Below, piece after piece: positions 54,387 to 58,740 of a stretch of DNA of 64,000 nt. A model generated the notes under the pieces. That model did not search any database. It saw nothing but the letters and a program-made list of their open reading frames with translations, and was not told where the DNA came from. A program made the position numbers and the translations under genes. Source of the DNA: Anadara kagoshimensis (Eukaryota; Mollusca; Bivalvia; Arcoida; Arcidae); NCBI GenBank assembly GCA_021292105.1, contig CM037857.1:36185581-36249580 (forward strand). The letters run 5' to 3'. How positions within the stretch are numbered: position 1 is the first letter of the stretch; each line of letters starts with the position of its first letter.

Positions 54387-54804
54387 GTACATGCATCTAC
54401 CATAGAACTCTGCAATGATATACAATTTGTAATTAGTCTGGACGAGTCATTTTTGAATTATTAAGTATTATTCGGCTGTTGTTTACATTTTACAGGAGTT
54501 CGAAGCCTTGAAGAAAATAAAGAAGTCAAACAAAAGTATCAAGCCTAGATTACATCACTTGAAGGCATACTACAATACTTTAAGGGGAAGAACTTTAAGA
54601 GCACACAGTCAACTGTTCAAATCAACCAGGTGTTCTCGACAACAAAAGAACAGATTTGAATTAGAATGGGCAGTCCACAACCGGAAGTTATGGTTATCAC
54701 GTGTGAGAGCAGACGACAAGTGGACCAACTTTTCAGATCTGCATATATATGACATGAATGTATCGGCAGGAATAAAGAGAACATTGTTTACTTTACCTAG
54801 GTGA
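9804..54804 (+). CDS. ADCY10: Soluble adenylyl cyclase (adenylate cyclase type 10-like), 32 coding exons
   Basis: Class III adenylyl cyclase of the bicarbonate-regulated soluble type; makes cAMP from ATP in cytosol, organelles and cilia (family knowledge). Exons are listed separately; lengths add up with all phases consistent to about 1,726 residues after allowing three 1-base frameshifts (human protein about 1,610). Order: C1 domain (~30-230) with metal Asp63 in MFADIS and Asp113 in LKFAGDA; polar linker (~254-365); C2 (~394-595) with FDKG (Lys454), EYSVIG and VNMAAR (Asn525, Arg529); NTPase module with P-loop GASGIGKT (632-639) and Walker B VVIAVDDAQ (754-762); helical C-terminal half typical of the family. 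Start ATG at 9804 has A at -3 and G at +4. The C1 position matching human bicarbonate-binding Arg176 is Asn191. Frameshifts at ~21075, ~21745 and ~28780 are either assembly errors or pseudogenisation. Confidence 0.9.
9823..11010 (+). other. sAC intron 1
   Basis: Intron of about 1.2 kb ending in TTTTTTCACTAG. No further gene or well-defined repeat is recognised. Short open frames on both strands around 10360-10680 lack supporting features. Confidence 0.7.
11011..11187 (+). CDS. ADCY10: sAC exon 2: start of C1 cyclase domain
   Basis: Residues ~7-65. Contains LTSHVPGIVTF, matching the family N-terminus, and the strand STVLMFADIS with the first metal-binding Asp (Asp63). Donor GTAATT. Confidence 0.93.
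11541..11592. repeat. (TTTA)n microsatellite
   Basis: About 13 TTTA units in intron 2, just left of the 4.5-kb inverted-repeat element. Confidence 0.95.
12142..12200. repeat. (AAAT)n microsatellite
   Basis: About 15 AAAT units inside the intron 2 element. Confidence 0.95.
12660..12995. repeat. Degenerate CCGGAATAATT repeats ending in a hairpin
   Basis: Between 12660 and 12900 the motif CCGGAATAATT recurs in degenerate form about every 20-25 bp. It ends in an inverted repeat: arm 12902-12926 pairs with 12971-12995 (CCGGCAAATGTCCAATTATT against its near-perfect complement), with a loop of about 44 bases. Confidence 0.7.
13094..13274. mobile_element. Small MITE-like element (181 bp)
   Basis: Begins TACAGTCAAACCTGTCT and ends with the reverse complement of TACAGTCCAACCTGCCT. 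The interior repeats GGTGGCCT/TGGCCTT-type segments. TA at each border fits a TA target site. No coding capacity. Confidence 0.6.
14680..15000 (+). repeat. Degenerate tRNA-like repeat units
   Basis: At 14683 TAGCTCAGTTGGTAGAG resembles a tRNA A box. A second degenerate unit follows at ~14890 and both lead into TTTGGCTGCTG, a segment shared with the tRNA-like units at 38.3-38.6 kb. The B box is poor, so these are decayed SINE-type sequences, not functional tRNA genes. Confidence 0.45.
15450..15487. repeat. (AG)n microsatellite
   Basis: About 19 AG dinucleotides. It creates the open frames seen on both strands here, which are not genes. Confidence 0.95.
16325..16462 (+). CDS. ADCY10: sAC exon 3: C1 core
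   Basis: Residues ~66-111. Completes DISGFTALCERYS and contains GDVLKFAG with the conserved Lys109 (human Lys95 position). Acceptor TTTTCAG, donor GTAAAT. Confidence 0.94.
16915..17160 (-). repeat. Dispersed repeat family A, copy 1
   Basis: About 245 bp in intron 3, reverse orientation. Shares with other copies a core containing GTGTAGCTAGCTAAACAGG, GGCCTCACTTCCCTGG and GGATTGTGATTCGGACATGG. Confidence 0.8.
17261..17407 (+). CDS. ADCY10: sAC exon 4: C1
   Basis: Residues ~112-160, beginning GDAILAVWRV with the second metal Asp (Asp113). Ends DIGVTLTVKM then donor GTGAGT. Confidence 0.94.
18168..18379 (+). CDS. ADCY10: sAC exon 5: C1, substituted bicarbonate-site region
   Basis: Residues ~161-231. 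GVSSGEMNVTFLG, then ELGKAVSDVNAAEH and YVVLSPEAW align with the family. At the position of human Arg176 is Asn191, and at Val167 is Glu182. Donor GTATGA. Confidence 0.93.
18761..18827 (+). CDS. ADCY10: sAC exon 6
   Basis: Residues ~232-253, VLSESTVSLEGLMGLPAKGF; end of C1. Donor GTAAGT. Confidence 0.88.
18861..18888. repeat. (TTA)n microsatellite
   Basis: About nine TTA units in intron 6. Confidence 0.95.
18905..18995 (+). repeat. Dispersed repeat family A, copy 2 (partial)
   Basis: Starts CCATGTCCAAATCACAATCC and breaks off after CACGTGAACTTCC; a truncated copy next to the TTA microsatellite. Confidence 0.75.
19173..19508 (+). CDS. ADCY10: sAC exon 7: polar C1-C2 linker
   Basis: Residues ~254-365. 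Begins R(N)RKNAIAMSF; charged helix VKERLRALKEHHQQ; then a low-complexity Ala/Asn/Glu/Pro stretch and a basic, glycine-rich tail. Much longer than the corresponding human linker, so this 112-residue insert is a lineage feature. Acceptor TTATTTCAG, donor GTAAGG. Confidence 0.85.
19837..19919 (+). CDS. ADCY10: sAC exon 8
   Basis: Residues ~366-393, including VTEMRLDEALRLYILPPVLK, matching the helix that precedes C2 in the family. Donor GTATTT. Confidence 0.85.
20462..20700 (+). repeat. Dispersed repeat family A, copy 3
   Basis: Full core in forward orientation, including GGCCGGGTGCTCCGGAAGGG and AGCTAGCTACACCCGCCACG. Confidence 0.85.
20818..20945 (+). repeat. Dispersed repeat family A, copy 4 (partial)
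   Basis: Second forward copy about 120 bp after copy 3, ending soon after the GGTCGGGTGCCGCGGAA segment. Confidence 0.75.
21007..21156 (+). CDS. ADCY10: sAC exon 9: start of C2, contains a 1-base frameshift
   Basis: Residues ~394-443. The first half reads LDDGQPLEYLSEMRQVSIVF and matches the C2 start. At 21075 the frame must gain one base to continue as VLDEEMNVTNLLQRIFDVVY; in the sequence as given the frame hits TGA at 21091-21093. Donor GTAAGA and the downstream phase are intact. Confidence 0.85.
21351..21382 (+). CDS. ADCY10: sAC exon 10 (32 bp)
   Basis: Residues ~444-454, GCLNKVFLFDK, matching the family's NKVFxFDK segment with the adenine-site Lys. Acceptor ATATTTTCAG, donor GTAAGT. 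Confidence 0.9.
21691..21807 (+). CDS. ADCY10: sAC exon 11: C2, contains a 1-base frameshift
   Basis: Residues ~455-492. Begins GCTFLVIFGLPGFKHERL, then one surplus base near 21745 shifts the frame; after skipping it the reading continues AHALICSFKMHTILKNVQGV as expected. Donor GTAAGT. Confidence 0.85.
22061..22137 (+). CDS. ADCY10: sAC exon 12: C2
   Basis: Residues ~493-518, VSIGVTTGTTFCGVVGHTNR then HEYS; strongly conserved C2 core. Donor GTATGT. Confidence 0.93.
22259..23690. mobile_element. TTAA-flanked 1.43-kb element, copy 1 (intron 12)
   Basis: Left border TTAA then AGGCATATGCT (22259-22273); right border GAAAATGCCT then TTAA (23687-23690). TTAA duplication with short inverted AGGCAT ends is the signature of piggyBac-type insertion. 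No transposase frame, so non-autonomous. An inverted, interrupted copy sits at 48955-52770, and matching similarity stops exactly at both TTAA sites. Confidence 0.8.
24015..24251 (+). CDS. ADCY10: sAC exon 13: end of C2
   Basis: Residues ~519-597. VIGRKVNMAARLMMHYPG carries catalytic Asn525 and Arg529; then KRMKGLRNVG and YPLLG leading into the NTPase module. Donor GTATGA. Confidence 0.95.
24385..24530 (+). repeat. Dispersed repeat family A, copy 5
   Basis: Diverged forward copy in intron 13; recognisable by TGACAAGTT and CCGGGTGCTCCGGAA. Confidence 0.65.
24701..24872 (+). CDS. ADCY10: sAC exon 14: P-loop
   Basis: Residues ~598-654. GREKEIGIFMQQL, then HIVFVGASGIGKTRLL with an intact Walker A motif (GxxGxGKT). 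Donor GTAGAT. Confidence 0.94.
25230..25422 (+). CDS. ADCY10: sAC exon 15
   Basis: Residues ~655-719, from VVSVALKLNDACQPHKLS to LLSSLYLINEILDTQ; NTPase module. Donor GTAACT. Confidence 0.9.
25464..25540. repeat. (TTTA)n microsatellite, interrupted
   Basis: TTTA units with one interruption near 25481 in intron 15. Confidence 0.95.
25954..26034 (+). CDS. ADCY10: sAC exon 16
   Basis: Residues ~720-746, YANPNIGVKQDEENRKRKLI; 27 codons, phase 0 at both ends. Donor GTATCT. Confidence 0.85.
26248..26460 (+). repeat. Intronic repeat family C, copy 1
   Basis: Shares GAAGTA-ATTTTACTAT, ACAATTCG-CTGTTG, GTTCGCGA, ATTAAAATGGAA and TTTCATATGAAGGAAA in the same order with 29193-29436. Ends about 20 bp before exon 17 and contains a perfect CRE at 26360-26367. 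Confidence 0.75.
26482..26765 (+). CDS. ADCY10: sAC exon 17: Walker B
   Basis: Residues ~747-840. VVIAVDDAQNIDTESWSFL is a Walker B-type segment matching the family; followed by FVICTVRPVTIETPPCP. Donor GTATAT. Confidence 0.94.
27481..27706 (+). CDS. ADCY10: sAC exon 18
   Basis: Residues ~841-916. SQGVPFWCEQLLIDM matches the conserved GIPFYCEELL region of the family; ends KKSFFLTTDL. Donor GTATGT. Confidence 0.93.
27735..28160. repeat. 32-bp minisatellite in intron 18
   Basis: Thirteen copies of a 32-bp unit (TATGTCCACTTTTGCTGTAG followed by TTAGGAATATTG), starting 28 bp after the exon 18 donor. Variants CCATTTTT and TACGTCC/TATTTAGG recur with a four-unit (128-bp) period, so a four-unit block has itself duplicated. 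One 8-bp insertion lies near 28087. Confidence 0.95.
28708..28854 (+). CDS. ADCY10: sAC exon 19, contains a 1-base frameshift
   Basis: Residues ~917-965. Starts PDGSASSEFLADLGYVHTKP; near 28780 one base appears missing, after which the other frame reads FREDAIFAPGIIPEDIPIPP and SMK, joining exon 20 in phase. Donor GTAATT. Confidence 0.8.
28990..29130. repeat. Inverted/direct repeat on TAGATGTTGATTATTTCTTAA
   Basis: ATACCATGGGTAGATGTTG near 28997 is followed by an inverted copy of the TGTTGATTATTTCTTAAT segment near 29083 and a further direct copy near 29114. A related segment recurs at 29435-29520 with GCATAATAACA-AATACTG. Confidence 0.6.
29193..29436 (+). repeat. Intronic repeat family C, copy 2
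   Basis: Diverged copy of 26248-26460 with a ~30-bp insertion; lies about 130 bp before exon 20. Confidence 0.7.
29565..30050 (+). CDS. ADCY10: sAC exon 20 (largest, 486 bp)
   Basis: Residues ~966-1127. ARLDSMRATDQLVVKCATVL matches the family segment LDSMRLSHQMLVRCAAIIG. FKNLLLRDTAYEILMESQRK, then LHEKAAQYLE, matches the conserved helical region after the NTPase. Donor GTAACA. Confidence 0.95.
30575..30689 (+). CDS. ADCY10: sAC exon 21
   Basis: Residues ~1128-1165, with a very basic run IRRRRRRRAIV that could act as a nuclear or nucleic-acid-binding patch (inference). Acceptor may be at 30574 or 30580, a tandem acceptor that changes only two residues. Donor GTAATG is reached just before an in-frame TAA. 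Confidence 0.8.
30701..30778. repeat. 39-bp tandem duplication after the exon 21 donor
   Basis: GATAAATTATTTCAACTACG and the following sequence is repeated twice, starting 11 bp after the splice donor. Confidence 0.9.
30808..31050 (-). repeat. Dispersed repeat family A, copy 6
   Basis: Reverse-oriented copy in intron 21 with CCGGAGCACCCGGCC and CGGACATGGATTACTATG. Confidence 0.82.
31828..32023 (+). CDS. ADCY10: sAC exon 22
   Basis: Residues ~1166-1231, VIGPMLRKLLEAITND then LLPLYNDIIFHWKSANRML; helical repeat region. Donor GTAAAA. Confidence 0.9.
32913..33035 (+). CDS. ADCY10: sAC exon 23
   Basis: Residues ~1232-1272, ATNMINEVQSVFESLTLP to KRLKAK. Acceptor TTAAATAG, donor GTATGA. Confidence 0.88.
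33454..33617 (+). CDS. ADCY10: sAC exon 24
   Basis: Residues ~1273-1326. ETAFKYMSEAMTLLGL resembles the family's AKKMLRKALKLLN helix (TPR-like). Donor GTAAGT. Confidence 0.9.
33920..34410 (+). repeat. Dispersed repeat family A, copy 7 (extended)
   Basis: Longest forward copy with copy 12. Both extend beyond the core through GAACAAGCTCTA-CATAGCG, ATACACCATAA and GGATAGAAAAGAAA. Ends about 35 bp before exon 25. Confidence 0.82.
34446..34593 (+). CDS. ADCY10: sAC exon 25
   Basis: Residues ~1327-1376, EITRKTIEQGYCLDELYRMD to GRPCHLHQ. Acceptor TTTTTATAG, donor GTAAAA. Followed by the 11.6-kb intron 25. Confidence 0.88.
34622..34882. repeat. Hairpin plus GTCC-rich interspersed repeat
   Basis: Starts with a palindrome (ACCCCCGCTTAAAAAGTGGG region, 34622-34652), then GTCCGTCC-type simple sequence at 34666-34694, and ends near GTGGCTCACAATTTTTCTAG. 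This arrangement is common in invertebrate interspersed repeats (from general knowledge; family not named). Confidence 0.55.
38292..38605 (+). repeat. Two tRNA-like units in a ~239-bp tandem
   Basis: First unit: GGTAGCTCAATGGGTGGAGC then GGTTCCAGTC (38300-38360). Second: GGTAGCTCAGTAGGTAGACG then GGTTCGAGTCC (38536-38592), a good A box/B box pair. Both run into GGTTTGGCTG. The repeat spacing and the shared flank GTGGCAGAC show SINE-type or tandem tRNA-derived repeats rather than a standard tRNA gene. Confidence 0.55.
38785..38892. mobile_element. 108-bp foldback insertion with 11-bp flanking repeats
   Basis: Nearly the whole insert is an imperfect hairpin: TAGACCTGAAATTCATGGCT at the left pairs with the right arm ending TTTCAGGTCT, about 50 bp per arm. 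It is flanked by ACCCAACTGCC at 38774-38784 and 38893-38903, a candidate 11-bp target-site duplication. Confidence 0.7.
38979..39018. repeat. GC-rich hairpin
   Basis: ACGGGAAATGTCCCGGCGC, loop GAA, then the near-perfect complementary arm to 39018. Strikingly GC-rich in AT-rich surroundings; a perfect CRE follows at 39042-39049. Confidence 0.75.
39042..39660 (-). other. GC- and CpG-richer block with a 108-codon open frame
   Basis: The block starts with TGACGTCA and has an open minus-strand frame (39373-39047) of 108 codons without recognisable domain. Composition differs from flanks. It may be part of a repeat or a former promoter/5' exon; no function is assigned. Confidence 0.25.
40876..41037 (-). 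repeat. Dispersed repeat family A, copy 8
   Basis: Reverse copy: GTGTAGCTAGCTAACAGAAG, TCACTTCCCTGGTGGAAGTT and GGATTGTGATTTGGACATGG. Confidence 0.8.
41355..41676 (+). mobile_element. tRNA-derived SINE with perfect 14-bp target duplication
   Basis: ACTAGTATTTGGTG occurs at 41355-41368 and again at 41663-41676, bracketing a 294-bp body. The body starts with a tRNA-like head: A box GTGGCCTAGTGGTTAAGG, degenerate B box GGGGTCCATCCCTG. Next is a central domain GTTGTGTCCTTGAGCAAGAC of a kind shared by many metazoan SINEs. The tail contains CCTGCGATGGACCAGGGTCC and a short CTTTAA repeat. The intact duplication implies a recent insertion. Confidence 0.92.
41761..44980. repeat. 3.2-kb concentric inverted-repeat structure
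   Basis: A perfect 53-bp inverted repeat: 41761-41813 against 44928-44980. Inside it a second mirrored pair: GTGTACGCTTAGCTG (42194-42208) and CGCCTAGCTGGGATTTTAG (42222-42240) against their complements at 44555-44569 and 44511-44530. The spacer has no long open frame. Consistent with nested DNA-element ends or a long foldback element. Confidence 0.75.
46214..46296 (+). CDS. ADCY10: sAC exon 26
   Basis: Residues ~1377-1403, FVNAYSAAIECEKRRTKRRK then LETELFVR. Acceptor TATCATTTAG lies 21 bp after the right TTAA border; donor GTAACG. Confidence 0.85.
46882..47000 (+). CDS. ADCY10: sAC exon 27
   Basis: Residues ~1404-1443, DRKEQLAASDFYKVGKIYAE to RGLAT; helical repeat region. Donor GTATGT. Confidence 0.88.
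47332..47428 (+). CDS. ADCY10: sAC exon 28
   Basis: Residues ~1444-1475, GIAALEIGEKLDDHGMVENV to LILACILTGR; aligns with the family's LAIELGSRALQMW region. Donor GTAAAT. Confidence 0.88.
47810..48005 (-). repeat. Dispersed repeat family A, copy 9 (diverged)
   Basis: Weak similarity only: CCCTTCCGGCGCATGCGGC and a GACTGTAGTTTGAATATGGA tail. Confidence 0.45.
48068..48183 (+). CDS. ADCY10: sAC exon 29
   Basis: Residues ~1476-1514, HKDGVGYLQKYRKWLKDSLK to SLELMLDG. Joins exon 30 through a split Gly codon. Donor GTAGGT. Confidence 0.9.
48648..48729 (+). pseudogene. Relic duplicate of the last sAC exon
   Basis: In intron 29, ELYDMNVSTGIKRTLFTKPW and stop (48678-48729) mirrors IYDMNVSAGIKRTLFTLPR and stop of exon 32 at 54748-54804, also at DNA level (GAACATTGTTTACT, GGTGAT-CC). 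Upstream similarity decays with a frameshift. Could alternatively be an alternative last exon, but no acceptor is evident. Confidence 0.65.
49086..51452. mobile_element. 2.37-kb insertion nested in the TTAA element
   Basis: Begins ATTTCGAAAACAC (49086-49098) and ends with its perfect reverse complement (51440-51452), 13-bp inverted ends. The interior is AT-rich with an (AAAT)n tract (50306-50389) and no open frame of note. The target duplication is not clear. Confidence 0.6.
50306..50389. repeat. (AAAT)n microsatellite
   Basis: Long AAAT/AATA run inside the nested insertion, with a short interruption near 50325-50338. Confidence 0.95.
52842..52962 (+). CDS. ADCY10: sAC exon 30
   Basis: Residues ~1515-1554, APVETIQDTLAFATDYMQYA to YYLAMSIAAV; aligns with the human C-terminal helices. 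Acceptor CTTTTCAG lies 72 bp after the TTAA border; donor GTGAGT. Confidence 0.92.
53203..53702 (-). repeat. Dispersed repeat family A, copy 10, with internal 45-bp expansion
   Basis: Reverse copy whose middle segment (GTGTCGCTAGCTAAATAGAA to CCAGAGCAC) is present six times at 53351-53620 with an exact 45-bp period. The 15-residue repeat in the minus frame is a by-product and not a protein. Confidence 0.88.
54130..54337 (+). CDS. ADCY10: sAC exon 31
   Basis: Residues ~1555-1624. HARKKNWKESQRWFNYWETY matches the family WYARLQEWDNFYKFSNRA; ends RWSVKRLEAELKL. Donor GTATTT, followed 9 bp later by a CT microsatellite. Confidence 0.92.
54347..54382. repeat. (CT)n microsatellite at the exon 31 donor
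   Basis: About 18 CT units starting 9 bp downstream of the splice donor. Confidence 0.95.
54496..54804 (+). CDS. ADCY10: sAC exon 32 (last, with stop TGA)
   Basis: Residues ~1625-1726. EFEALKKIKKSNKSIKPRLH; then FELEWAVHNRKLWLSRVRAD and DDKWTNFSDL, matching the family C-terminus with its spaced Trp residues; ends KRTLFTLPR and TGA at 54802-54804. Confidence 0.92.
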   Translation, partial: EFEALKKIKKSNKSIKPRLHHLKAYYNTLRGRTLRAHSQLFKSTRCSRQQKNRFELEWAVHNRKLWLSRVRADDKWTNFSDLHIYDMNVSAGIKRTLFTLPR

Positions 54805-54906
54805 TGCCAAATTATTCTATTAATAATTTCAGGCAGCTACAACTTTCCAAGCTTTCAAAACTAGTGACAATTGATAGGATTTGCGAGTATTTCATTTCCA
54901 AAATTC

Positions 54907-54912
54907 AATAAA
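54907..54912 (+). terminator. Candidate polyadenylation signal AATAAA
   Basis: AATAAA about 100 bp after the cyclase stop codon; the first such hexamer downstream. Confidence 0.5.
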
Positions 54913-55089
54913 ACTCATAAGAAGGGTAGTTGTAAAGTTCCATCTTCCTCTAAGATTTAGATTCATCCGTGTGTACAATCATGAGTCTGGTGTTGATGAT
55001 AAGTTATTAACCATTAATCAACATGGAGTATCATCTCTAGAAGTCTTCCCCATGGAGATAAATTATGCCTACAATTAATACATGGAAAA

Positions 55090-55720
55090 AGAGAGGGGTA
55101 GTGGTCCTTTCACCGCTAATTCTAAAATATTTTTATGATATTTGTTGGATAAAGCAACTAATATTAGGTAAAATGTTATGTATCCATTTCCTATGGAAAT
55201 TCTAATGTGATAGTTGATGGAATGGAAGTGAAAAATTTATCTTTTTATTTGTATAAGTGATGAAATAGAACTTATGATTTCAAAATTGAATAGTACTTAT
55301 TTATTTGATCTTATTGTAATGTATGTAATTAAGATAGTGATTGGTTTACAATCTTTTTGTGTATGACAATTTAATATGATATGATGATAGAGTGGAAAGT
55401 TACCCATTTTTTATTTTAATGGATAAAATGAATCTTGATTATCTAATCTATGTCTATCATAATTGGTGGTAATGCTTATCTTACCAATGATAAAAGATGT
55501 TTTTTCTTTTTTAAGTTATGGAAAGCAACTCGTGATTGTTTATATAATTGATTGAATGTTATTTATTCGTTATGCTGTGGTGATTGATCAGATGCATATG
55601 CTGACTGAATGTAAAGTTTATTTTATGTGATATATGTTGGGAAAAAAGGGATTGGGACATGAATTAAGTATATTTGCCGAAAAGGCAAACACTTAATAAA
55701 AAGAAAGAAAAAAAAAAGAG
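55090..55720 (+). other. AT-rich 3' region with retroposon-like tail
   Basis: Ends in a small hairpin (GTATATTTGCCGAAAAGGCAA, around 55669-55690), then AATAAAAAG and an A-rich tail (55695-55720). It may be the 3' end of a truncated non-LTR element or a distal 3' UTR of the cyclase; no coding frame supports either. Confidence 0.35.
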
Positions 55721-56443
55721 TAGTTTTTGTTTTCAAAAAATACTCTTTGTTGAGTAAATTGTATTGCTATTGGTTGATACAAACTATATCAAATTTTAAA
55801 TTCAAACCGCACAATTGAATACAAAAATAGCAAGGATAACACAGACATTCAGTACAATGGTATGTTTTAAAACAATTTCAGTCACATAACTTCCAGGAAC
55901 CACTTAGGTCTTTTGTTATTCACAGGTCGGTAGATTTTTTATCAATGGCTTAAATATTTGTTTACAATGTTTAGCATTTGGTACCCCATGCATTTTATCG
56001 TGACAAGTTTTGGGTAGTGGGTCTGACAATAGCCAAGCATAAGGATGCATTAATAGTTTTTTACTTTGCTTTGGCATTGATTGGTATGTTTGTTTTTACT
56101 TTGCTTTGGGATTGTGATTATTTTATGGATAGGTACGTTTATTTTTTAATTGCAGCTTACTTCCTGAATTGAAAGTGGTAAATGCATAATGTGATGTTGT
56201 ATTTGCATTTTCCAAACCTCAAATTGATTGAAGAATACACTATAGTTTTGGCTCATTTTGTACTCCACTGATGACATTGAAATGAAAACCATTAAGAGAT
56301 AAATATAATTTAAATAAATTTACCACAAACTTAAAACTATTTTAATATATTTTAAAATATAACAATATGGTAAGTACTGTAACATAATAATCTCTTCTTT
56401 TTTTAAAAACAAAAACCTTGAGTATATATATTAAAATTACACA
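55721..56443. other. No gene seen
   Basis: AT-rich sequence. Around 56010-56135 there are two weak tandem traces of the family A tail (TACTTTGCTTTG-GATTG). Confidence 0.5.
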
Positions 56444-56950
56444 TCATAAGATACTTTTAACAAATTTTAAAAATAAACAGCATATTAGCATAATAAATAT
56501 AATATGTAAAAATGTTAATTGTCTTAATTTTATAATGAGCATTTCAAAGGCTGAGAAAGGTGCATGATTAGTTTTGTTATATAAACTAAATAGTCCGTTA
56601 AAAACATATATACATATCAAAGCTAAGAATTTTGGTGATTTAAAATACAATTTTAAAACTAAGAGTGTGATAAAAACCCCAGTAATTTTAAAATTAACTG
56701 AAAAGAATACTGCACCAATGCCAGGGGAATATAGCGAAAAGTGAACACTTTTGTTAAAATAGGTGGATGTGTTGATTGATGTGAATTTACAACAAAGCCA
56801 ATAAGCTGTTGTGGCCGATATTACAATGGCCATTAAATCTGTATAATTTCCGTAAATTTTACTCTGAAAATAAGTAGTGTCCTCAATAACTATCTTTAAA
56901 TAAATGGCCCATAATCCAATAATTATCACAGTTCTCTGGTGTATTGCAAT
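56444..56950 (-). CDS. Candidate membrane-protein exon
   Basis: After acceptor TTTATTTCAG an open frame of about 168 codons runs to a stop, with several hydrophobic segments (VIIIGLWAIYLKIVI, FLALICIYVF, FLHIIFIMLICCLFL). It could be the C-terminal exon of the J-domain gene, but the phase (0) does not fit exon 3 (phase 2) unless an exon or a base is missing. AT-rich DNA can produce such frames by chance. Confidence 0.3.
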   Translation of the reverse strand: MAIHQRTVIIIGLWAIYLKIVIEDTTYFQSKIYGNYTDLMAIVISATTAYWLCCKFTSINTSTYFNKSVHFSLYSPGIGAVFFSVNFKITGVFITLLVLKLYFKSPKFLALICIYVFNGLFSLYNKTNHAPFSAFEMLIIKLRQLTFLHIIFIMLICCLFLKFVKSIL

Positions 56951-57019
56951 CTGAAATAAATATGAAAAGGTAAACTTAAATAAATATAACAAAACAAATA
57001 ACATGTATAAAAACAAACA

Positions 57020-57160
57020 CAAACATACTGGTCCATGTCCAAACAGCAATCCTATAAGCAATTCAGAAACTTTGAAAACTGGACAATAAGTAAAACGAGA
57101 CCTTCCAGCAGTGACGTAGGCCGGATGCTACACTTATCTAGCTAGCTTCACCTACCACAT
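57020..57160 (+). repeat. Dispersed repeat family A, copy 11
   Basis: Diverged forward copy: GTCCATGTCCAAACAGCAAT to TCTAGCTAGCTTCACCTACC. Confidence 0.65.
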
Positions 57161-57310
57161 GCAAAATACATGACATTGTGTGCATGTGCCCAAAACTCTG
57201 TCTATTCTGTCATGTCATCTAACCTTGAATGAATTCCATAGCTTCACACAAACTCTACAATAAAATAAATTCTTTCGTCTCTCTACATCATTGGACATTT
57301 ACTCCAGTAC

Positions 57311-57467
57311 CTACTCATGATTGACGCTGTCATAATTGTGGCTGCTCAAATATATTTGTCCTTTTTGGTCTTGTTTGTCTGTTCTATCATTTACTTGCAT
57401 TGAGTCACATTCTTGGTTTTGTTTGATGTTGCCAAGTAAATGTTTTTCAGTTGCAGATTTTTGTATT
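57311..57467 (-). CDS. Candidate J-domain protein exon 4 with stop
   Basis: Acceptor TTTTCAATAG; phase 2 continues open for 52 codons (IQKSATEKHLLGNIKQNQEC onward) to NHE and TAG at 57313-57311. Polar, Gln/Asp/Asn-rich. A donor-like GTAGGT overlaps the stop, so splicing further is possible. Confidence 0.3.
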
Positions 57468-57789
57468 CTATTGAAAACCAGAATGCTGAAATACTGACAC
57501 TGAACTAAAACCTGTGCTTGTTTAGACTATAGATGATTATATAATACTAAACCTGTTTCATCTTTGTAACAGCAAAACTAACAAATACCATTAATATAAA
57601 ATTATACATGTTGAATGAAATCACAAACAGTACACAAAATCTGGCAGTGGCAAAACTGTAAATACAAAAATGTATAAACAATATGTGAACAAAAATGATT
57701 TTAGTTGTGTGGGAAAACAAAAAATGTATGGTTTAAGTGTTTCACATAACAAGTACAAAATTACAAGTACCCAATCAAAACCAAACATA

Positions 57790-58330
57790 ATATCCATGTC
57801 CAAACCACAATTCCAAAGCAAAGTAAAATCAATGAAACTGTCAAATTAGGTAAACACCTGAGTTTCGATCATGGAAGTGAGGCCGAGTGCTAAGGAAGGT
57901 AAGCACCTACTGTTTAGTTAGCTACACCGTCACGTGTGTAATCAAAATTGAGAGTGAAAGAAACATGGATTTCAAAATCCAAGTCATTCCTGGACACAGA
58001 GACATAGTTGTCAACAACTTTTTGAGGGCCCTGATTAGCCTCGTCTTGCGTAAGCAATTTATTTGTAAGCAGGTTGTTTCGTTGCATAAAGTTCCCTTAG
58101 TGGGAACAAGCTCTATCATAGCGTATTACTGTGAAACAAATACACCATAAGCAGAAATAGATTTATTGCTGCATAGAAAAGAAAAGTTGACAATAGAAAA
58201 TTTTACACCATAAGCAGAAATAGATTTATTGCTGCATAGAAAAGAAAAGTTGACAACAGAAAATTTTAATTCATCGCGTATGTCAAACAGTTTCAAGTGT
58301 AGCCTTTCGAAAGTCAAAATTGAGGTACAA
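57790..58330 (+). repeat. Dispersed repeat family A, copy 12 (extended)
   Basis: Long forward copy with the same extension as copy 7 and an internal 63-bp tandem duplication (58141-58203 and 58204-58266). Confidence 0.85.
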
Positions 58331-58521
58331 GTCTAAATATGAAGCAGATCTTGACGAATCGGTCGCATCTTTTATTTCAAGCTCACTAGGATAAATGACA
58401 TTCACATTGTTTCCAAATCTGAAGATGGTATCAACATTGAAACAAATTAGAACACGATATAAAAAGTCATAAATGTATTAAAATTTAATTATGCAATTAT
58501 ATCATGGCGATGATAAAAAAC

Positions 58522-58740
58522 AATCACACCAATCCATGCCCAAACCACTATCCAGAAGCAAAGCAAAATCTTTGAAACAGACAAGTTAGGCTAAACACGT
58601 GAACTTCCACCAGAGAAGCGAGGCCGGGTGTTCCGGAAGGGCTGTTAAGGTTCGCTTCTAAAACTAAACACGTGAACTTCCACCAGAGAAGCGAGACCGG
58701 GTGTTCCGGAAGGGCTGTTAAGGTTCGCTTCTAAAATTAT
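58522..58740 (+). repeat. Dispersed repeat family A, copy 13, with 73-bp duplication
   Basis: Forward copy; the segment from CTAAACACGTGAACTTCCAC to GGTTCGCTTCTAAAA is duplicated in tandem (58591-58663, 58664-58736). Confidence 0.85.
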
